Origin: Symbiodinium natans
Taxonomy: Eukaryota; Sar; Dinophyceae; Suessiales; Symbiodiniaceae
Assembly: GCA_905221605.1 (NCBI GenBank)
Contig: CAJNDS010002260.1
Coordinates: 226,001-290,000, forward strand
Direction: 5' to 3'
Length of the DNA stretch: 64,000 nt
In this document: positions 51,735 to 63,691 of the stretch, piece after piece
Position numbering within the stretch: position 1 is the stretch's first letter
Layout: every line of letters starts with the position of its first letter
Position numbers and translations under genes: made by a program
The notes under the pieces: model-generated
Told to the model about the DNA's origin: nothing
What the model saw: the letters and a program-made list of their open reading frames with translations, nothing else
Databases searched by the model: none

Positions 51735-54700
51735 ATGGGAGCCATGATCCTGGTTGACGTCCTGCTTGTCGCGGTCACACTCCTTCACCTCTTTGTTTGC
51801 GCATCCATCGTGACACCCGTCGACTCTCCACTGAAGAAGCCCCTGGTGAAGGCGACTTACAAGGCCTCCGTGCTCCTCTTCGATCGCAAGCCATTGCAGG
51901 TCTTTGCGCTGGGAACCTCCGCGGCGATTTTCATCATGCTGGCCCTGACCTTTAGCTCACACGACCTTGCGATGCGTACCCGCTGTGTGGCAGCCTTCTT
52001 CACCTTGATCTCGGCGCCGGTGCTCATGAAGACAGGGCACATGCTGACAGCGCTTGGGCCAACGAAGGCGATGGAGCTTGAGCAAGAAGTCATGAATGAG
52101 GACATCTTGAACTGGAGCCCACCCTCACTGGAGGTCATGAACAAGATGCTGGTGCCATACTACTGCCTCTTCAAGTATGATGTGCGGGTTGTTCGAAAAA
52201 CTTTCCGAACCCCAGACCTTTGAACCTTGACCTGAAAGCTTGGCCCGCTAGACCCTACAACTCTACCACCTGCTTGATATTCTCTCGTTTACTACAGGGT
52301 ACGAGAGTACAGTATAGTGTGCCGTAGAACACTCTAGCATCCTATAGTATACCATCGTGTGCTGTCGTATCCTATATTGTTCTTTAGTGTACCATCATCT
52401 CCTGCAATAGAAAGCAGGGTGCGCCCCGAGGTGGTTGGCCTGGAACGGGTTCCAAAGTATCCGTGCTTCTACGTCATGAACCACTCCCTTTATGGTCTGG
52501 AGATGCTTGGCTTTAAGGCTCTTTGGGGTTTCATGGGCTGTTATAGGGCTATAGAAGAGATTTGCTGGGGGTTCTTACGGCTTTTGTCGGATTCATATGG
52601 TTGCATAGGCTTTTTGAGACGTTTCTAGGGTTTGGAGATGTTTTGCTCTGGCTTCGGGAGGTTTTAGGCTTTGCGGATTCAGGGATGTTGTTGTTTTGGG
52701 CACCACAAGGAAGTAGTAGTACTGTACTGGAATAAGGACACAGAAGGGGTACACTACGACCTTATATGAATTCCGATGTGACCATATAAGCTCCGAGAAA
52801 ACCCTGCATAATCCCTCAAAACCTTGGACCCGAGAAAACCACCCAAAAGGATGCTGACTTTGAAAAGCCCCCGGTACTTGGAGGTTCATGGTACTTAGTA
52901 ACCCAATTAGTGGGTCTTAGCTACACTTATCATTGGGTTATAAGTGCCCTGAACCTCCAAGGAGAAGAATGAACTTGACGTGTTGCTAAAGCAGTGAGAA
53001 GGATGCATTCCAGAGCCCAGAGCTCTAAAGCTGCAACCCGACTTCCTAAATCTTCAAAAGCTTTGTTGTGCTATATCCTGCGTATTCTAAGCCGTAGACC
53101 CCAAGCCTGAAACCCGAAAGCCGAAACCCGATACATTAAAGCCTATCCCCTCACCCCTATACTTTTGTCCAAGGGCCCAGGGCTACTGATCGTACCGTGA
53201 CATCATAACAGTATTACAACGGTCCCAGCAAGGGACGAAACCACGGACGTCCTCTTGGACATACTGTGAGCTTAGTCCAGGGCTGGACCTGTGCCTAGGG
53301 GCTTGGGGTTTAGGATTTGAGGATTTCGCGGAGGGCTTTAGGGCTCAGGGCCTATATAGTTCCGGTTCAGGACTTACAGTTTTAAGGGTTAAGTGTCTGG
53401 AGCCGGCGCCGAGCGCACGCTTGCCTGGCCCGGGCCTTGAACCCCAAACCGTAGCACCTAAGCCCTCAACCTCCCAGTCCTCGAAACTTGTAAACGCCTC
53501 TCGCCGTCCTAAAGTACACAGACTCCAGAACTTGGGGATCGTATAGTATGTTTCCTACAATCCCCAACTACTCTTTTTTTGTTTAAATTGCCTCTAGAAA
53601 CATCAAGGATGCCCGCCTTTATCCACCTCCTCTACCTTGAGAAGGGCATCTTCGTGCGGGGTCTCGCGGATCACTTCCACTGGATGGGACCCCATGGCCC
53701 CCTGGACTACGACTTAGGTTTAGGGTTTAGGGTTTCGGGTTTAGGGTTTCGGGTTTAGGGTTTAGGGTTTAGGATTTAGGGTTTAGGGCTTGGGGTTTAG
53801 GGTTTAGGAAGCAGGGTAGGGGCTCAGGGGCCTGGAGCTTAGGATCCAGGGGCTCAGGCTTGGGGTGCCCAAAAAACAGTAAAACTTCGATTTTTTGCAT
53901 CATTTTCTTGTCCGGGTGGGGCTTTAGGGTTCAGGAGTTTTGGAGTTGGGCTCAGGGTTTTGGGTTTCAGGAGTTTTTTTTTGGGGGTGGCTGCCCTTTT
54001 TGTTGTTCTGCGGGGTTTCGGGGTTGCTCTGAATCTGGCATCAGGGTTTCAGGGCTGTTCTCAGCTTGGCATTCTACTACGTATGACAAACTTGTACCAG
54101 CATTCTCTCTAGTTTCATACGTGTTCCATACTTTACGTAATGTAAAGTACACGAAATATTGTAGTTTATATACCTTCACCATGTACTGTATGATGTGTCT
54201 TTGTACAGATCTATACACACATATACAGAGGCAGATGTATGTATGTGGGTGTATATGTACATATATATATATATATATATTATAATTATATTGTGTATGC
54301 ACATTGCATGTAGTTTATATACACATATTAGTATATATATATATATTATCTGTACTGTATACAGTATATAATCTACGTATACAATAGACTATGTCACGCA
54401 TAATATACTGTACTCTTGCGTTTCAGGGGCTCGGGCGCTGAGAGTTTAGGGGTTCGGTTGCGGGTGCAGACAGGACTGCTACAAATTGTAAATTACAAAA
54501 TCACAGCACAATATAGTCGAGTGACAAATACTATTAAGAGATGCGTATCTTCCACGTATTTTGTTCAATTCAGGGTCCCTGCCAACATGGACTCTTTCCA
54601 AGTACCGGATTAGCAGGATTCTCCAACAGTTTTCTCGCTTCTCATACTTATAGTATGCTGTAGCACATTACAGTATACTACTACTATTCCATGTTAAAGC

Positions 54701-55775
54701 AGGCTATATCGAACTAAAGTGACCTCTCCTACGCGGTGCTACAGGGTCTGACGGTAAGATTATTAAGTCCTTGAGGATGGGCGTCCCCAAGTGGACCGAG
54801 GCCCCCTCCTGCGGCAGTTTGGTGCTGTGGATGGTTCCCGGCCCAACGTGGACTTGCTTATGGCCAACAAGCAGAATGTCCTTGTCTACCCTGGCGGAGG
54901 GCAGGAGATCATGAAGCCGAAAAGCGCCATGAAGTATGAGCTCATGTGGAAGGAGCGCCTCGGCTTCGCCCGCATGGCCATCAAGAACCGCTACCCGATC
55001 ATGCCCTGCGCCTGCGTCGGGAACGAGGATATGCTCGACATCATCTTCGACCTGCCCATGAACTTTCTGAAGGGCAGTGTCTCAATAACTTCCTTGCCGG
55101 TGGCTGCTCCAAACTCCCTCCAGAAGATCTACTTCTGGTTTGGGGAGCCGATCTCCACTGAAGAGTATGGCGGCGATGCAGACAACACCGACTTTGCCAG
55201 AGAGGTTCGGGACAAGGCTAAAGCTGCGATTGAGAAAGGTGGGGTGTGTGTGCTGAAAAAAAGGTTACTTCCAGCTTCCTCTTTTTGCCATGGGCCTTCC
55301 TTGACATCGCCCCGAGCCCGCAACTTTAGTGCTCAGACATCCCTGAACCCTACCTAACCCTAACCCCCCCTACAAAATCCCTTGCAAAAACCGAGTAAGA
55401 CCTCAGACAGCCCTATCAAGCGCAATAGAACCTAAACCTAAAAGTCCTCAATCTTGAGCCGTCCAGGTATCCAGGAGCTGCAGGCACGACAAGCAGCTGA
55501 TCCTGACCGCTTCCTGATGGCCCGGATTGCCAAGGATATCCGCAAGGCACAGGATCCCCGAGCAGATCTCAGGAAGTGGTTTGGGGTTTGGGGTTTAGGG
55601 TTTAGGGTTTAGGGTTTAGGGTTTAGGGTTTAGGGGGTAAGGTTTAGGGGTGTAAGCTCGTCCAAAACATCGGAGCCATGAAACAACTTTGGAGTCTTTG
55701 GGTGTCCCCGCTGATGCCCAGGAACAGGCTGGAGGCGTGCTCAAGTCTTTGCTTGGCTCCATGAAGGCAGACTGA
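51735..55775 (+). CDS. LPLAT/DGAT2-like acyltransferase, six exons
   Basis: Exons inferred from family-like protein segments and matching phases: 51735-52174, 52418-52501, 53608-53696, 54801-55238, 55467 to about 55580, and a last exon of about 55650-55775 (stop TGA 55773-55775). Donors: GT, GA, GC, GT, then unresolved; all acceptors AG. Exon 1 encodes hydrophobic segments (membrane anchor). Exon 2 has VMNHSLYGLE, the His box with Glu at the place of the usual Asp. Exon 3 has YLEKGIFVRGLADHFHW. Exon 4 has FGAVDGSRPNV, VLVYPGGGQEI, a GFARMAI helix and IMPCACVG. This order matches monoacylglycerol/diacylglycerol or phytyl-ester-synthase-type acyltransferases (TMEM68, PES, DGAT2 relatives). It probably acylates a glycerolipid or alcohol at the ER or plastid membrane. 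Introns contain telomere-type repeats. Confidence 0.8.
52875..52961. mobile_element. MITE copy 1 (ACTTGGAGGTTCA termini)
   Basis: Starts TACTTGGAGGTTCATGGTAC and ends CTGAACCTCCAAGG, an inverted pair. It lies in intron 2 of the acyltransferase gene and is shorter than its relatives at 59674 and 63479. Confidence 0.8.
53714..53810 (+). repeat. Telomere-type TTTAGGG array in acyltransferase intron 3
   Basis: About 13 degenerate TTTAGGG units beginning some 17 nt after the GC donor at 53697. Confidence 0.9.
54255..54360. repeat. AT-rich TA-dinucleotide region
   Basis: Two (TA)n tracts (about 54258-54280 and 54331-54348) in AT-rich DNA within acyltransferase intron 3. Neighbouring TACAGTATA-like words are partly palindromic. 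Confidence 0.85.
55583..55636 (+). repeat. Telomere-type TTTAGGG array after acyltransferase exon 5
   Basis: About seven TTTAGGG units start almost directly where exon 5 coding sequence ends. Confidence 0.9.
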
Positions 55776-55937
55776 GAAGGCAGGCTTGACAGTGGGCTGC
55801 GCTCCCCGTAGGGGTCCAACATGTGAAAGTTTCCATGTTTTAAGTTGGGCCGTTAGGGTTTGTGACGAAGAGATTCCGTCTGATTCTTGACGAAGAACAG
55901 CCGGTAGCTGAGTGCGCGATCTTGGGATGACGCCTGA

Positions 55938-56069
55938 CGCCAACATGTCAGACTTCCTTGAGCTTCCGCAAGTCGGGCTCCAAGCCACCGGTCCTTGATT
56001 TCGTTTAGTCGCTTCAAAAAGATCTGTTGCTGGGAAAGCCAGGGGTTCGGTACGTATTGCTTGAATGCC
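55938..56069 (-). CDS. Possible exon of an unidentified minus-strand gene
   Basis: On the minus strand an AG at about 56070 is followed by an open, protein-like stretch with WAFKQYVPNPWLSQQQ, then an amphipathic helix-like FLKRLNEIKDRWLGARLAE. No domain is recognised. The composition looks coding, but the partner exons were not found. Confidence 0.3.
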
Positions 56070-59000
56070 CACCTAATGGATCGTGACAGCACCACAACAG
56101 GTAAGGATGTAAATGCAAGCGTTCTTGGTTTAGAGACATGGTATATTACTAATACAGTATAGTGTAGTATACGATACGATACTACATGGACACTGTGGTA
56201 TCGTATTCTATGCTTTGGGGATACATGGGTTCCAAGCTTGAGGGCTTGGGGAATAGCAGCTCGTCTCATTTCGTGTCCAGGTTTGTGTCGCCTATCTGAG
56301 GATTATGCTTACGAATCTACGCTTCATGGTGTCCGCCGCGCTCCGAAGGGAGGGTGCTTGGGTGGCGTTAAGCGCGCTGTTGGTATCTGACACCCGCTCT
56401 TTTGTTTCCTAAACCCTAAACCCTGAACCCGAAACCCTAAACCCTAAACCCTAAACCCTAATCATCTATACCGGCCTATGTACCGCAGTCCGGTAGGCTC
56501 AGGCTCGCGCGAAGTTTTCTTGGGCTGCAGGCTCCGTGTACTCCTGCCGCAAGCAGCTGTTCTCATCGTGGGCACTTCTGCACGAAGGCTTGCATGCGCA
56601 GCTCAGAGCTGCGGATCCGGAGTTTCCTCTGCGTGTTTTCCGTCAGGCTGATTGTTGTGGCCTCATGCTTTGTTTACCGCTTTACTGTTTTACACCTGCT
56701 TGGCCTGTGGTGGCCCGTTGCTTATCTCGGGTCGAGGCACAGGTTCTGCAAGCTCGATTGCCAAACATCGCGATATCTGCCGTTAGAAACCCTCCTGCTA
56801 CATGCAGACAGGCTTCTACAGTGTCGAGTATGTTGCATGTATACGGCCCCACCAGACGGCCGGACTCCTGGTGTTGTTGGGGACGGGCGGCAGGCACAGC
56901 GGGGTGAGTGGAGATGCCTGAGTCCTGCGGAGGGACGTGGGAGTGTTCTTTTATTTTGATGTCGGCTGTGGGGCTGGGAGGGTCCCCGGAGCATTATAAG
57001 TAAAATATCTCACATGCGCAGCTGAGACGCAGTGCAGTGCGCCATGGGTTAGTTCTTCCCGTTCGGAAAGCTTGAGAGTCCTATGAGTGACAGTCGTGTC
57101 CAATGCTGCCGGTCGGCTGGTCCGTCGGGGAAGCATGCACAAGGTGTCGCAGAAGGATCGCGCGCACCCGAACTGCCTGAGCGAGGACGTGTTCTTTGGA
57201 TGCCGCGGATGGGGGTTTTGAGCACAGCAACCAACACATTGAGTGCCGTTGCAGGTGCTGTTTCAACTGGTACCCAGCCACCGGAAGAATGCTTCGACGA
57301 AAGCGGACAACACATTCTGAATGTGCGGGGGGTCCGTCACCGCCGACGTCGACAAAACGCTAATGCTCGAAAGCAACAAGCATTCCAAATCTCCGCTGCA
57401 TCTCGATGCTGTTGCCGACCAGGCTGCGCAAAAGTCGTTCGAAGAAGATACCCGCACCTACATATAAGCCGGGTAAAATGACAGCAGCTGTCAGATACGC
57501 AAGGAGTCCGCAATGCCCTTGACACACTGGAAGTGCCGTCCCTATGCAGAGCATTGGACATCAAACAAAAACTGGAGTCGGTACGAGTCGGTACAATGCA
57601 GGTTGCAGAATGAGATGAGTTGCACAGCACGTTCCTTTTTTCCCGGCTGCTTGCTGACGCACAGGCTGAAGCAAAGCTCTGCAAGAGGCCCTGCTGCGAC
57701 GATAGCAATTTCTGAACGTAAAGTCTCACGAGGCCTGCTCTATCTTGTCAACGACCTTTTAAATGCACACGCGTCATAGTTCAAAAAACCGAGGGGTCGT
57801 CAACGCAGCAAGTATGTAAATTCACTCAAGTGACATCGTGAATTACGCCCTTTGGCCGCTGCATGGGCCCTGAACCCATGGTTTTCATCGTTCTGTCTCC
57901 TTCAGAGTCTCGCGCTGGCCGTGTGCAAGCGAACTGACTGAGCCAACTCTTTCTGTCATATTTGATGTTGTTACAGTGACAGTGCTTCGTAGAACAGATA
58001 GATGATCCAGCGCAGCCTGCGTAGTTGTGATTTTTTGTCCCCCAGCTCGAACACGGAGTGTCGTGACGCCAGTAACAGCGCGCAGTTGAACGCTGACGTG
58101 GTACTTCAGTAAAATTATGATTGCCGCAACCTTCTCTTATTGCATGTTTTTCCGTTGCGCAAAAAGCGCCCCAATGAAAGTAGCATCTTCGAGGTCAGAG
58201 TTCGTCGCCTTACTGGAGAGATGCTCATGCTAGCAGACGTTGATGAAGTTGCGGGGGTCGTGCGCAGGGGACCAGCGTGCTATGCCTTTTCGAAGCCTAC
58301 TAAACCTTGGCAAGGCCGACCCGTTGCTTTTTCATAGTTAGGGTTTAGGGTTTAGGGTTTAGGGTTTAGGGCTTGTATTGTGCAGCGGCATCGCCACGTG
58401 GCTCAGTTGTTGCATAATACGAGTCCTTGCACAACCGCAGCGGACGTTCTCGCCGCACGTTCAGGACACCGACTATGTTTGGCTTGTCAGAGTTGCTGGC
58501 TACAAAGTTTCCAAATCGGTGCCTAGGGTTTAGGGGGCCAACAGTTTAGGGTTTAGGGTTTAAGGTTCAAGGTTTAGGGTTTTAGGGTTTAGGGGGGTTT
58601 GGGCTGCCCAACTAAGATCACCTGTATGGACCATCCTGGCCAGGGGGTTCAATGCCCCTGCCGGGTCAGATGCAATCCCGAAGCCCTAAACCCCTAACCC
58701 TAACCCTAACGCGAACCCTAACCCTAACCCTAACCCTAAATCCTAAACCCAAACCCTAACCCTAAACCCTAAACCCTGAACCATCAAGTTCTCAAGATGT
58801 CATGGCTTCGGCGTTTAGGGGCCTATGGGGCATTGGAGCAGCAAAATACCGGTTTACCTTGTGGCGCAGGACAGAACTTCATCACGATCCGGTGCACCGT
58901 GCATGTTTGAGCCATGCAAGTTACCTCCAATTGCCTGAAGGTGTGTTTAGGGTTTAGGGCTTAGGGTTAGGGTATAGGGCTTAGGGTTAGGGTATAGGAT

Positions 59001-59218
59001 TGGGTGAAGGGAGAAGGGTTTAGGGTTTAGGATTTAGGGTTCAGGGTTCAGGGTTTAGGGTTTAGGGTTTAGGGTTTAGGAGGTGAGTCTGGCGTCAGAC
59101 AAAGGCCCAGTTATGCAACTCTCAGATATTTAGTTTCAGTCGTCAGCTCCAATACCGAATAAGAACACAGCCCTCAACATCTTATCCTCAACCTTCAACC
59201 CTCAACCCACAAAGCCGA

Positions 59219-59345
59219 ACCCTAAACCCTAAACCCTAAACCCTAAACCCTAAACCCTAAACCCTAAACCCTAAACCCTAAACCCTAAAACCTAAACCCT
59301 AAACCCTAAGCCCTGAACCCTGAACCCTAAAACCTGAACCCTAAA
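59219..59345 (-). repeat. Largest telomere-type array (CCCTAAA)
   Basis: About 17 nearly perfect CCCTAAA units with a few variants (CCTAAAA, CCCTGAA). The G-rich strand is the minus strand here. Confidence 0.95.
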
Positions 59346-59673
59346 AACGTCAGCCTTCAACTCCGAAACGCAGTCCCAGAATAAATGAGATGGCACTGGG
59401 TGCGCCGTTCCACCTGCCAGTCTGGTCACGTCCCTCATCCTGTTGCGCAAGTTTAGGGTTTAGGGTTTAGGGTTTAGGGTGTCTGGTTCTACATTGTTGG
59501 ATGCGTTTCGATTTTGCTACTTATTGGTCTTCTATTTGGATAAGATTCCGTCTCAGTAGTTCGCTTCTTCCAAAGCACACGTCCAAATAGTTTCAACGTA
59601 AGCTTCACCGGCTCCAAATGAGGACTCCGCTTTCTTCATCTGAAGTTTGCCCAAAAGCCTATACCCCAAGCCC

Positions 59674-59819
59674 TACTTGGAGGTTCAGGGCACTTATGAC
59701 CCACTTATAAGTGTAGTTATAACCCATTCAGAAGCCCCTTAAGTACCTTAATGGGGTTATAATTTTGGGTTATAAGTGCAATTATATTTGGGTTTCCAAG
59801 CACCATGAACCTCCAAGTA
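59674..59819. mobile_element. MITE copy 2 (ACTTGGAGGTTCA termini)
   Basis: 146 bp, from TACTTGGAGGTTCAGG to ATGAACCTCCAAGTA. Internal TTATAAGTG(T/C) and GGTTATAA words are also inverted. TA at both ends could be the target dinucleotide. Confidence 0.85.
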
Positions 59820-60582
59820 AGCCAGGTACATTTGTGGCATGGGCTGTGCTTCGCCGCGGGCTCGGACAACAACCCAGTCCGATCCCCCAAGCCCTAAACT
59901 AAGCCGCGAACTTGCCGAAGAAGGCGATTTTTTGGCGGTTTAGGGTTGAGTTTAGGGGACTTCCAGAGGAGCCTGTTACAAGCACGTGTTCTTGGTGTCG
60001 GGTCAGATCATGGGGCGAGGAATTCTGGGTTCTTGAACCTTCAAAACTGAATTCCGGATGTTACGGTTGCGCCCCCTTTGAGAAGACGTGCATGAGAGGT
60101 CGGCGGCTACGGGCGGCGACGCCCCGAAGTCTCAGGCGGATGCCCGGGTGTAAGTTTTCAGCCGCTTTGAAGGTTTTTTGGGGGTGATGGCGTTTGTCAC
60201 GCCGATTTTCCAGAAAGCCCAGAACCGAATCGAGAAGTCGGTGGGACGACCGAGCAGTGTGATGGGTGCAGTACGTCTGAGAAGCCTTGGCCTGTAAAGG
60301 AATTTGGGGTGTTTAAAGGGAAGTGAGGCTTTTGTTGCTAAGAGTGGCATTCGTGTGTCGTTGTCCATTGTTGGACTTTTCTCGAAGAACCATGCCAACA
60401 AGACATCCACAGGAGTGTTGTGGTATCCGAGGCCAAACCCTTCACCCATCACCCTACTCTTTAAACCTTAACCCTTAACCCTAAACCCTAAACCCCCAAC
60501 CCTCAACCCCTATATAGGCACAGACTGCGCCGACGCGCGACGCAAAAGAGTTCAAGTTCCTAAGTTGTACAGTTGGTGGCGC

Positions 60583-63500
60583 ATGGCTGACGTAATAAAA
60601 CCCTATATAAACCCTAAATTCTTCTTCGAGGGCAACGACAAGTCGAATGCAGAGCTCCGCTTGTTGGACGAGTATGCCGTCGGGGGCCCACAGATTTCTC
60701 TAGCACAAGGGGGCGGAATCTTCATGTCGAGTGCGTGAAAATCCTACTAGCTGGTATGCTAAACCCTAAACCCGAAACCCTAAACCCTAAACCCTACATC
60801 CTAAACCCTAAACCCGTTATAAGTACAGCCCCCAGGTTGGACAAACGCTGGGCGAGGGAGCTTTCGGCGTCGTCTCCGCGCGCGCCTTGGGGGAGTCTCG
60901 GGCAGGGTTACTTGGAGGCACGGGGTACTTAGAACTCAATTATTTTAGGGTTTTGGGCTTAGGGTTCAGGGTTTTTGGGTTTAGGGTTTAGGGGTACTTA
61001 TAACCCGATTGTAAGTGTAGTTATAACACATCTTATAAGGCCCCTAAAAGGTACCCTGATGGTAAGTACGATAATTGGGTTACTAAGTACCAAGTAGGCT
61101 TAGGTCGGCTCTCTTCAGGGGGATCCTACCCCCCCCCCCCCCCCCCCCAACACTAAGTTCGCGGAACCCTCGCCCATTCTGGGTGAGAATACCCAAAGGT
61201 CACCCAAAACAAGATTATTCCTATACTCCCCCTACATCTCACCAGCTATCTCACCACTACTTCCCCATTACCAAGACCAGTAAAGGAATCGCCAATTCCC
61301 TCATCCATATAAGAGGACTATTCCCATACTCCCTACTACATTTACCCGGAAATATCACCACTACTGCCCCACTGCCAGGAAAGGAATAACCAATTACCCC
61401 ATCCATATTCTCATCATCCCAAAGTGGGCAAAGGTTCCCTCACAGATTTTACTAGGTTTGGGGTTAGCGGCTGCAATCAGAATATAATCTTCTAAATCTT
61501 CTAATGGGGTGACTGGTGGTATTGCTATTCCCCCCATGCTTCGGCAGGGGGGATGTTCTCACTTCTAGGTTCTAGGCTTTCGGATTTCGTGTTTAGGCCG
61601 ACCGCCTTTTGGGACGCTTGCGGTGGGGCTCGTTCACATGTCGCGATGTAGCTGACGAACTGATACATCTCGTCGTTGATGGATGGATTCGTGGCTTTGC
61701 GTTCCTAAGCGGTCTACAGGGCGTAGCGCTTCTGGTGTGAAGACCATGCAGGGGGCTCTGATCCTGAGAATTGCTCATGAAGTTTTCGCGTTCTTGGCTT
61801 CGGGCAGTTAAGGGGCTCAGGTTGTGGGCCTTCGTTTTGTGGAAGCTGGAGTGAAAATCCTATGGGGACGGCCAGTATTTTCCTGGGTAGTCACATTTAA
61901 CTCAAACCTTAGGCCTTTCTAAGTGCTGCTATGGAAGCGCTCGGCAACCCTAAACCCTAAACCCTAAATCCTGAACCCTAAACCCTAAACCCTAAACCCC
62001 AAACCCTGACAAAGCATCAGGTGTGCAAGAAGAGGGCCACTGGCCAGGAGTTTGCTGCGACGTGGTGGCAGCAAGCCCCTGACTTTGAAACACAGGAAGT
62101 CACGATTTAGGTTTTAGGGTTTGGGGTTTAGGGCTTAGGTTTGAGGGTTTAGGGTTTAGGGTTTAGGGTTTAGGGTTTAGGGTTGAGGGTGGGCAATTCA
62201 GTACGTTCCCCCGAAGAGCTCAGCTTGGAGTTCCCCCGACTGGGGCTCAGGGTTAGCTACATGCCCCAAACCCTAAACCTTAAACACTATAGACACCACG
62301 CTCAAAGCCATAAAAACTAAACAAGACATAGGCATAAAAAAATTAGCAAGCCCAAAAACACCACACCCCGAAGCCTTAACCCTCCTAAGCCCTAAGCCCT
62401 AAACCCTAAACCCTAAACCCTAAACCCCAAACCCCAAACCCTACGGCAAGGTGAAGATGGTGGACAAGGACGCCAAGGGAAGGGGTCCTCGCTCTTCAGA
62501 GGGGTTAAGGTTCAGGGGTTTAGGGTTTAGGGTTTAGGGTCTTAGGGTACCTGCTGTGGAGGACGATATTCGTGAAGCACGGGATTTCTCTCATACGTGC
62601 TATTTTGCTTCTGAGGCCCCTCTCATGGTCTCCTAGGAGCTGTGACGCCCAGACGGAGTCTGGGGTTTAGGCCTAGGAGTAGCCCTCGCGGCCCAGATTG
62701 TCGTCCTGGAGCCCCAAGACCTTTAGACCTTCAGGGCTTCGAGCTGCGGGTCTAGGGGGCTTAGGGCTGAGGGTTTGCTCAACCCAAGGGTTGGACCTTC
62801 GTATTGCGGGCTCCAGTAGCCTAGAGGTGAGACTTCGAACTCCTAAGAACCCTAAACCCCTAAACCCCTACACCCCTAAACCCTGAACCCTAAACCCTTA
62901 AGCCCTAAGCCCGAACAATTTTAAAGGGTAGTTCCTTTCATGGGCCCTGAGTATGGGCCCTTACCGCCCTTCGAGGGTTCTGATGTACGGGCCTTGGGTT
63001 GTACAGGGTATAGAATGGGTATATAGGGGGTCCCCTTTCAGGGGCCCATACTCGGGATCATGCAGCTACCCTAAGAAAACCACCGGCTTAGGGTTTAGGG
63101 TTTAGGGTTTAGGGTTTATGGTTTAGGGTTTAGGGTTTAGCGTCCGAAGCACGCAAGAAAGCAGCGCGAGGTGGAAACGCCCGTGGAGGCCATCAAGAAG
63201 GAGGCTGACATGTTGGCAAGCATGGCCCGGGGCCCTGGGTTACCAAGTTGCGTCTCGGAGAACTAAGGTCTGAACCCTCCCTAAACTTTAAACCCTAAAC
63301 TCTAAACCTTAAGTTTTAAGACCTAAACCCTAAACCCTAAACCCTCAACCCTAAACCCTAAACCCTAAACCCCAAACCCCAAACCCTAAACCCCAATGCC
63401 AGACATTCCCCCCCAAAAGAATAAGGACCGTTTTGTAGGCGCGCCTTCGAACATCTTTTCAGGGCTACTTGTGGGGGGTACTTGGAGGTTCATGGTACTT

Positions 63501-63682
63501 AGTGAGCCAACTATAACTGTACTTATGACCCAACAATAACCCTCTTAGGGTACTTAAGGTGCTTCTTAGTGGGCTATAGCTACGCTTATAGTTCGGGTAC
63601 TAAGTACTCTGAACCTCCAAGTGCCGGCGCCGAGGACCACCCCAACATCGTGAAGTTCCACGGCGTTTACTACGAGAGGCGA
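60583..63682 (+). CDS. CDPK/CaMK-like protein kinase, 5' part (six exons, continues past window)
   Basis: Exons, all phase 0: 60583-60675 (from ATG), 60836-60877, 62021-62056, 62451-62471, 63141-63224, 63635-63682. Every donor, including the one after the sixth exon, is GC; every acceptor is AG. The conceptual segments give GQTLGEGAFGVV (Gly-rich loop, exon 2), CKKRATGQEFA then VKMVDKD (ATP-binding Lys, exons 3 and 4), VEAIKKEADMLASM (helix C with its Glu, exon 5) and DHPNIVKFHGVYYE (exon 6), which are kinase subdomains I to IV in order. The spacing fits calcium-dependent or CaM kinases, abundant in alveolates; the catalytic loop and any EF hands lie beyond the window. Exon 4 is a 21-nt microexon. 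The N-terminal ~30 residues are not conserved family sequence, and part of their coding DNA resembles degenerate CCCTAAA repeats. Confidence 0.85.
60757..60815 (-). repeat. CCCTAAA array in kinase intron 1
   Basis: About six CCCTAAA-type units in the 160-bp first intron, ending about 20 nt before the acceptor. Confidence 0.9.
60909..61096. mobile_element. Diverged MITE copy 3 with telomere-type insert
   Basis: Begins TACTTGGAGG and ends TACCAAGTA, with internal TAACCCGATTGTAAGTGTAG similar to copy 2. A TTTAGGG-like stretch (about 60940-60990) interrupts it. Located in kinase intron 2. Confidence 0.65.
61131..61148. repeat. Poly-C run
   Basis: About 18 consecutive C in kinase intron 2. Confidence 0.95.
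61948..62008 (-). repeat. CCCTAAA array before kinase exon 3
   Basis: About eight units, ending 12 nt before the AG acceptor of exon 3. Confidence 0.9.
62110..62187 (+). repeat. TTTAGGG array in kinase intron 3
   Basis: About ten units in the G-rich orientation, opposite to the array near the acceptor end of the same intron (62398-62445). Confidence 0.9.
62398..62445 (-). repeat. CCCTAAA array abutting kinase exon 4
   Basis: About seven units ending a few bases before the AG acceptor of the 21-nt exon 4. Confidence 0.9.
63088..63140 (+). repeat. TTTAGGG array supplying the acceptor of kinase exon 5
   Basis: About seven units. The last partial unit, TTTAG, ends at 63140 and is used as the inferred AG acceptor of exon 5. 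Confidence 0.85.
63285..63395 (-). repeat. CCCTAAA array in kinase intron 5
   Basis: About 14 degenerate units (CCCTAAA, CCCCAAA, CCTTAAG) between exon 5 and MITE copy 4. Confidence 0.85.
63479..63622. mobile_element. MITE copy 4 (ACTTGGAGGTTCA termini)
   Basis: 144 bp with TACTTGGAGGTTCATGGTAC at the left and GTACTCTGAACCTCCAAGT at the right. It ends 12 nt before kinase exon 6. Confidence 0.85.
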
Positions 63683-63691
63683 GCGGAAAAC

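Larger units (their letters stand above)
55776..60582. other. Intergenic region rich in telomere-type repeats
   Basis: Between the acyltransferase and kinase genes. Arrays of CCCTAAA or TTTAGGG occur at about 56409-56461, 58335-58368, 58510-58590, 58685-58790, 58945-59090, 59219-59345 and 59453-59480, in both orientations. Several unassigned frames exist, for example 57083-57481 on plus. A possible minus-strand exon at 55938-56069 is listed separately. Confidence 0.5.

Noticed and set aside
53860-54285. 141-codon plus-strand frame
   Set aside because: It lies within an inferred intron, contains telomere-type and TA-repeat sequence, and has low-complexity translation.
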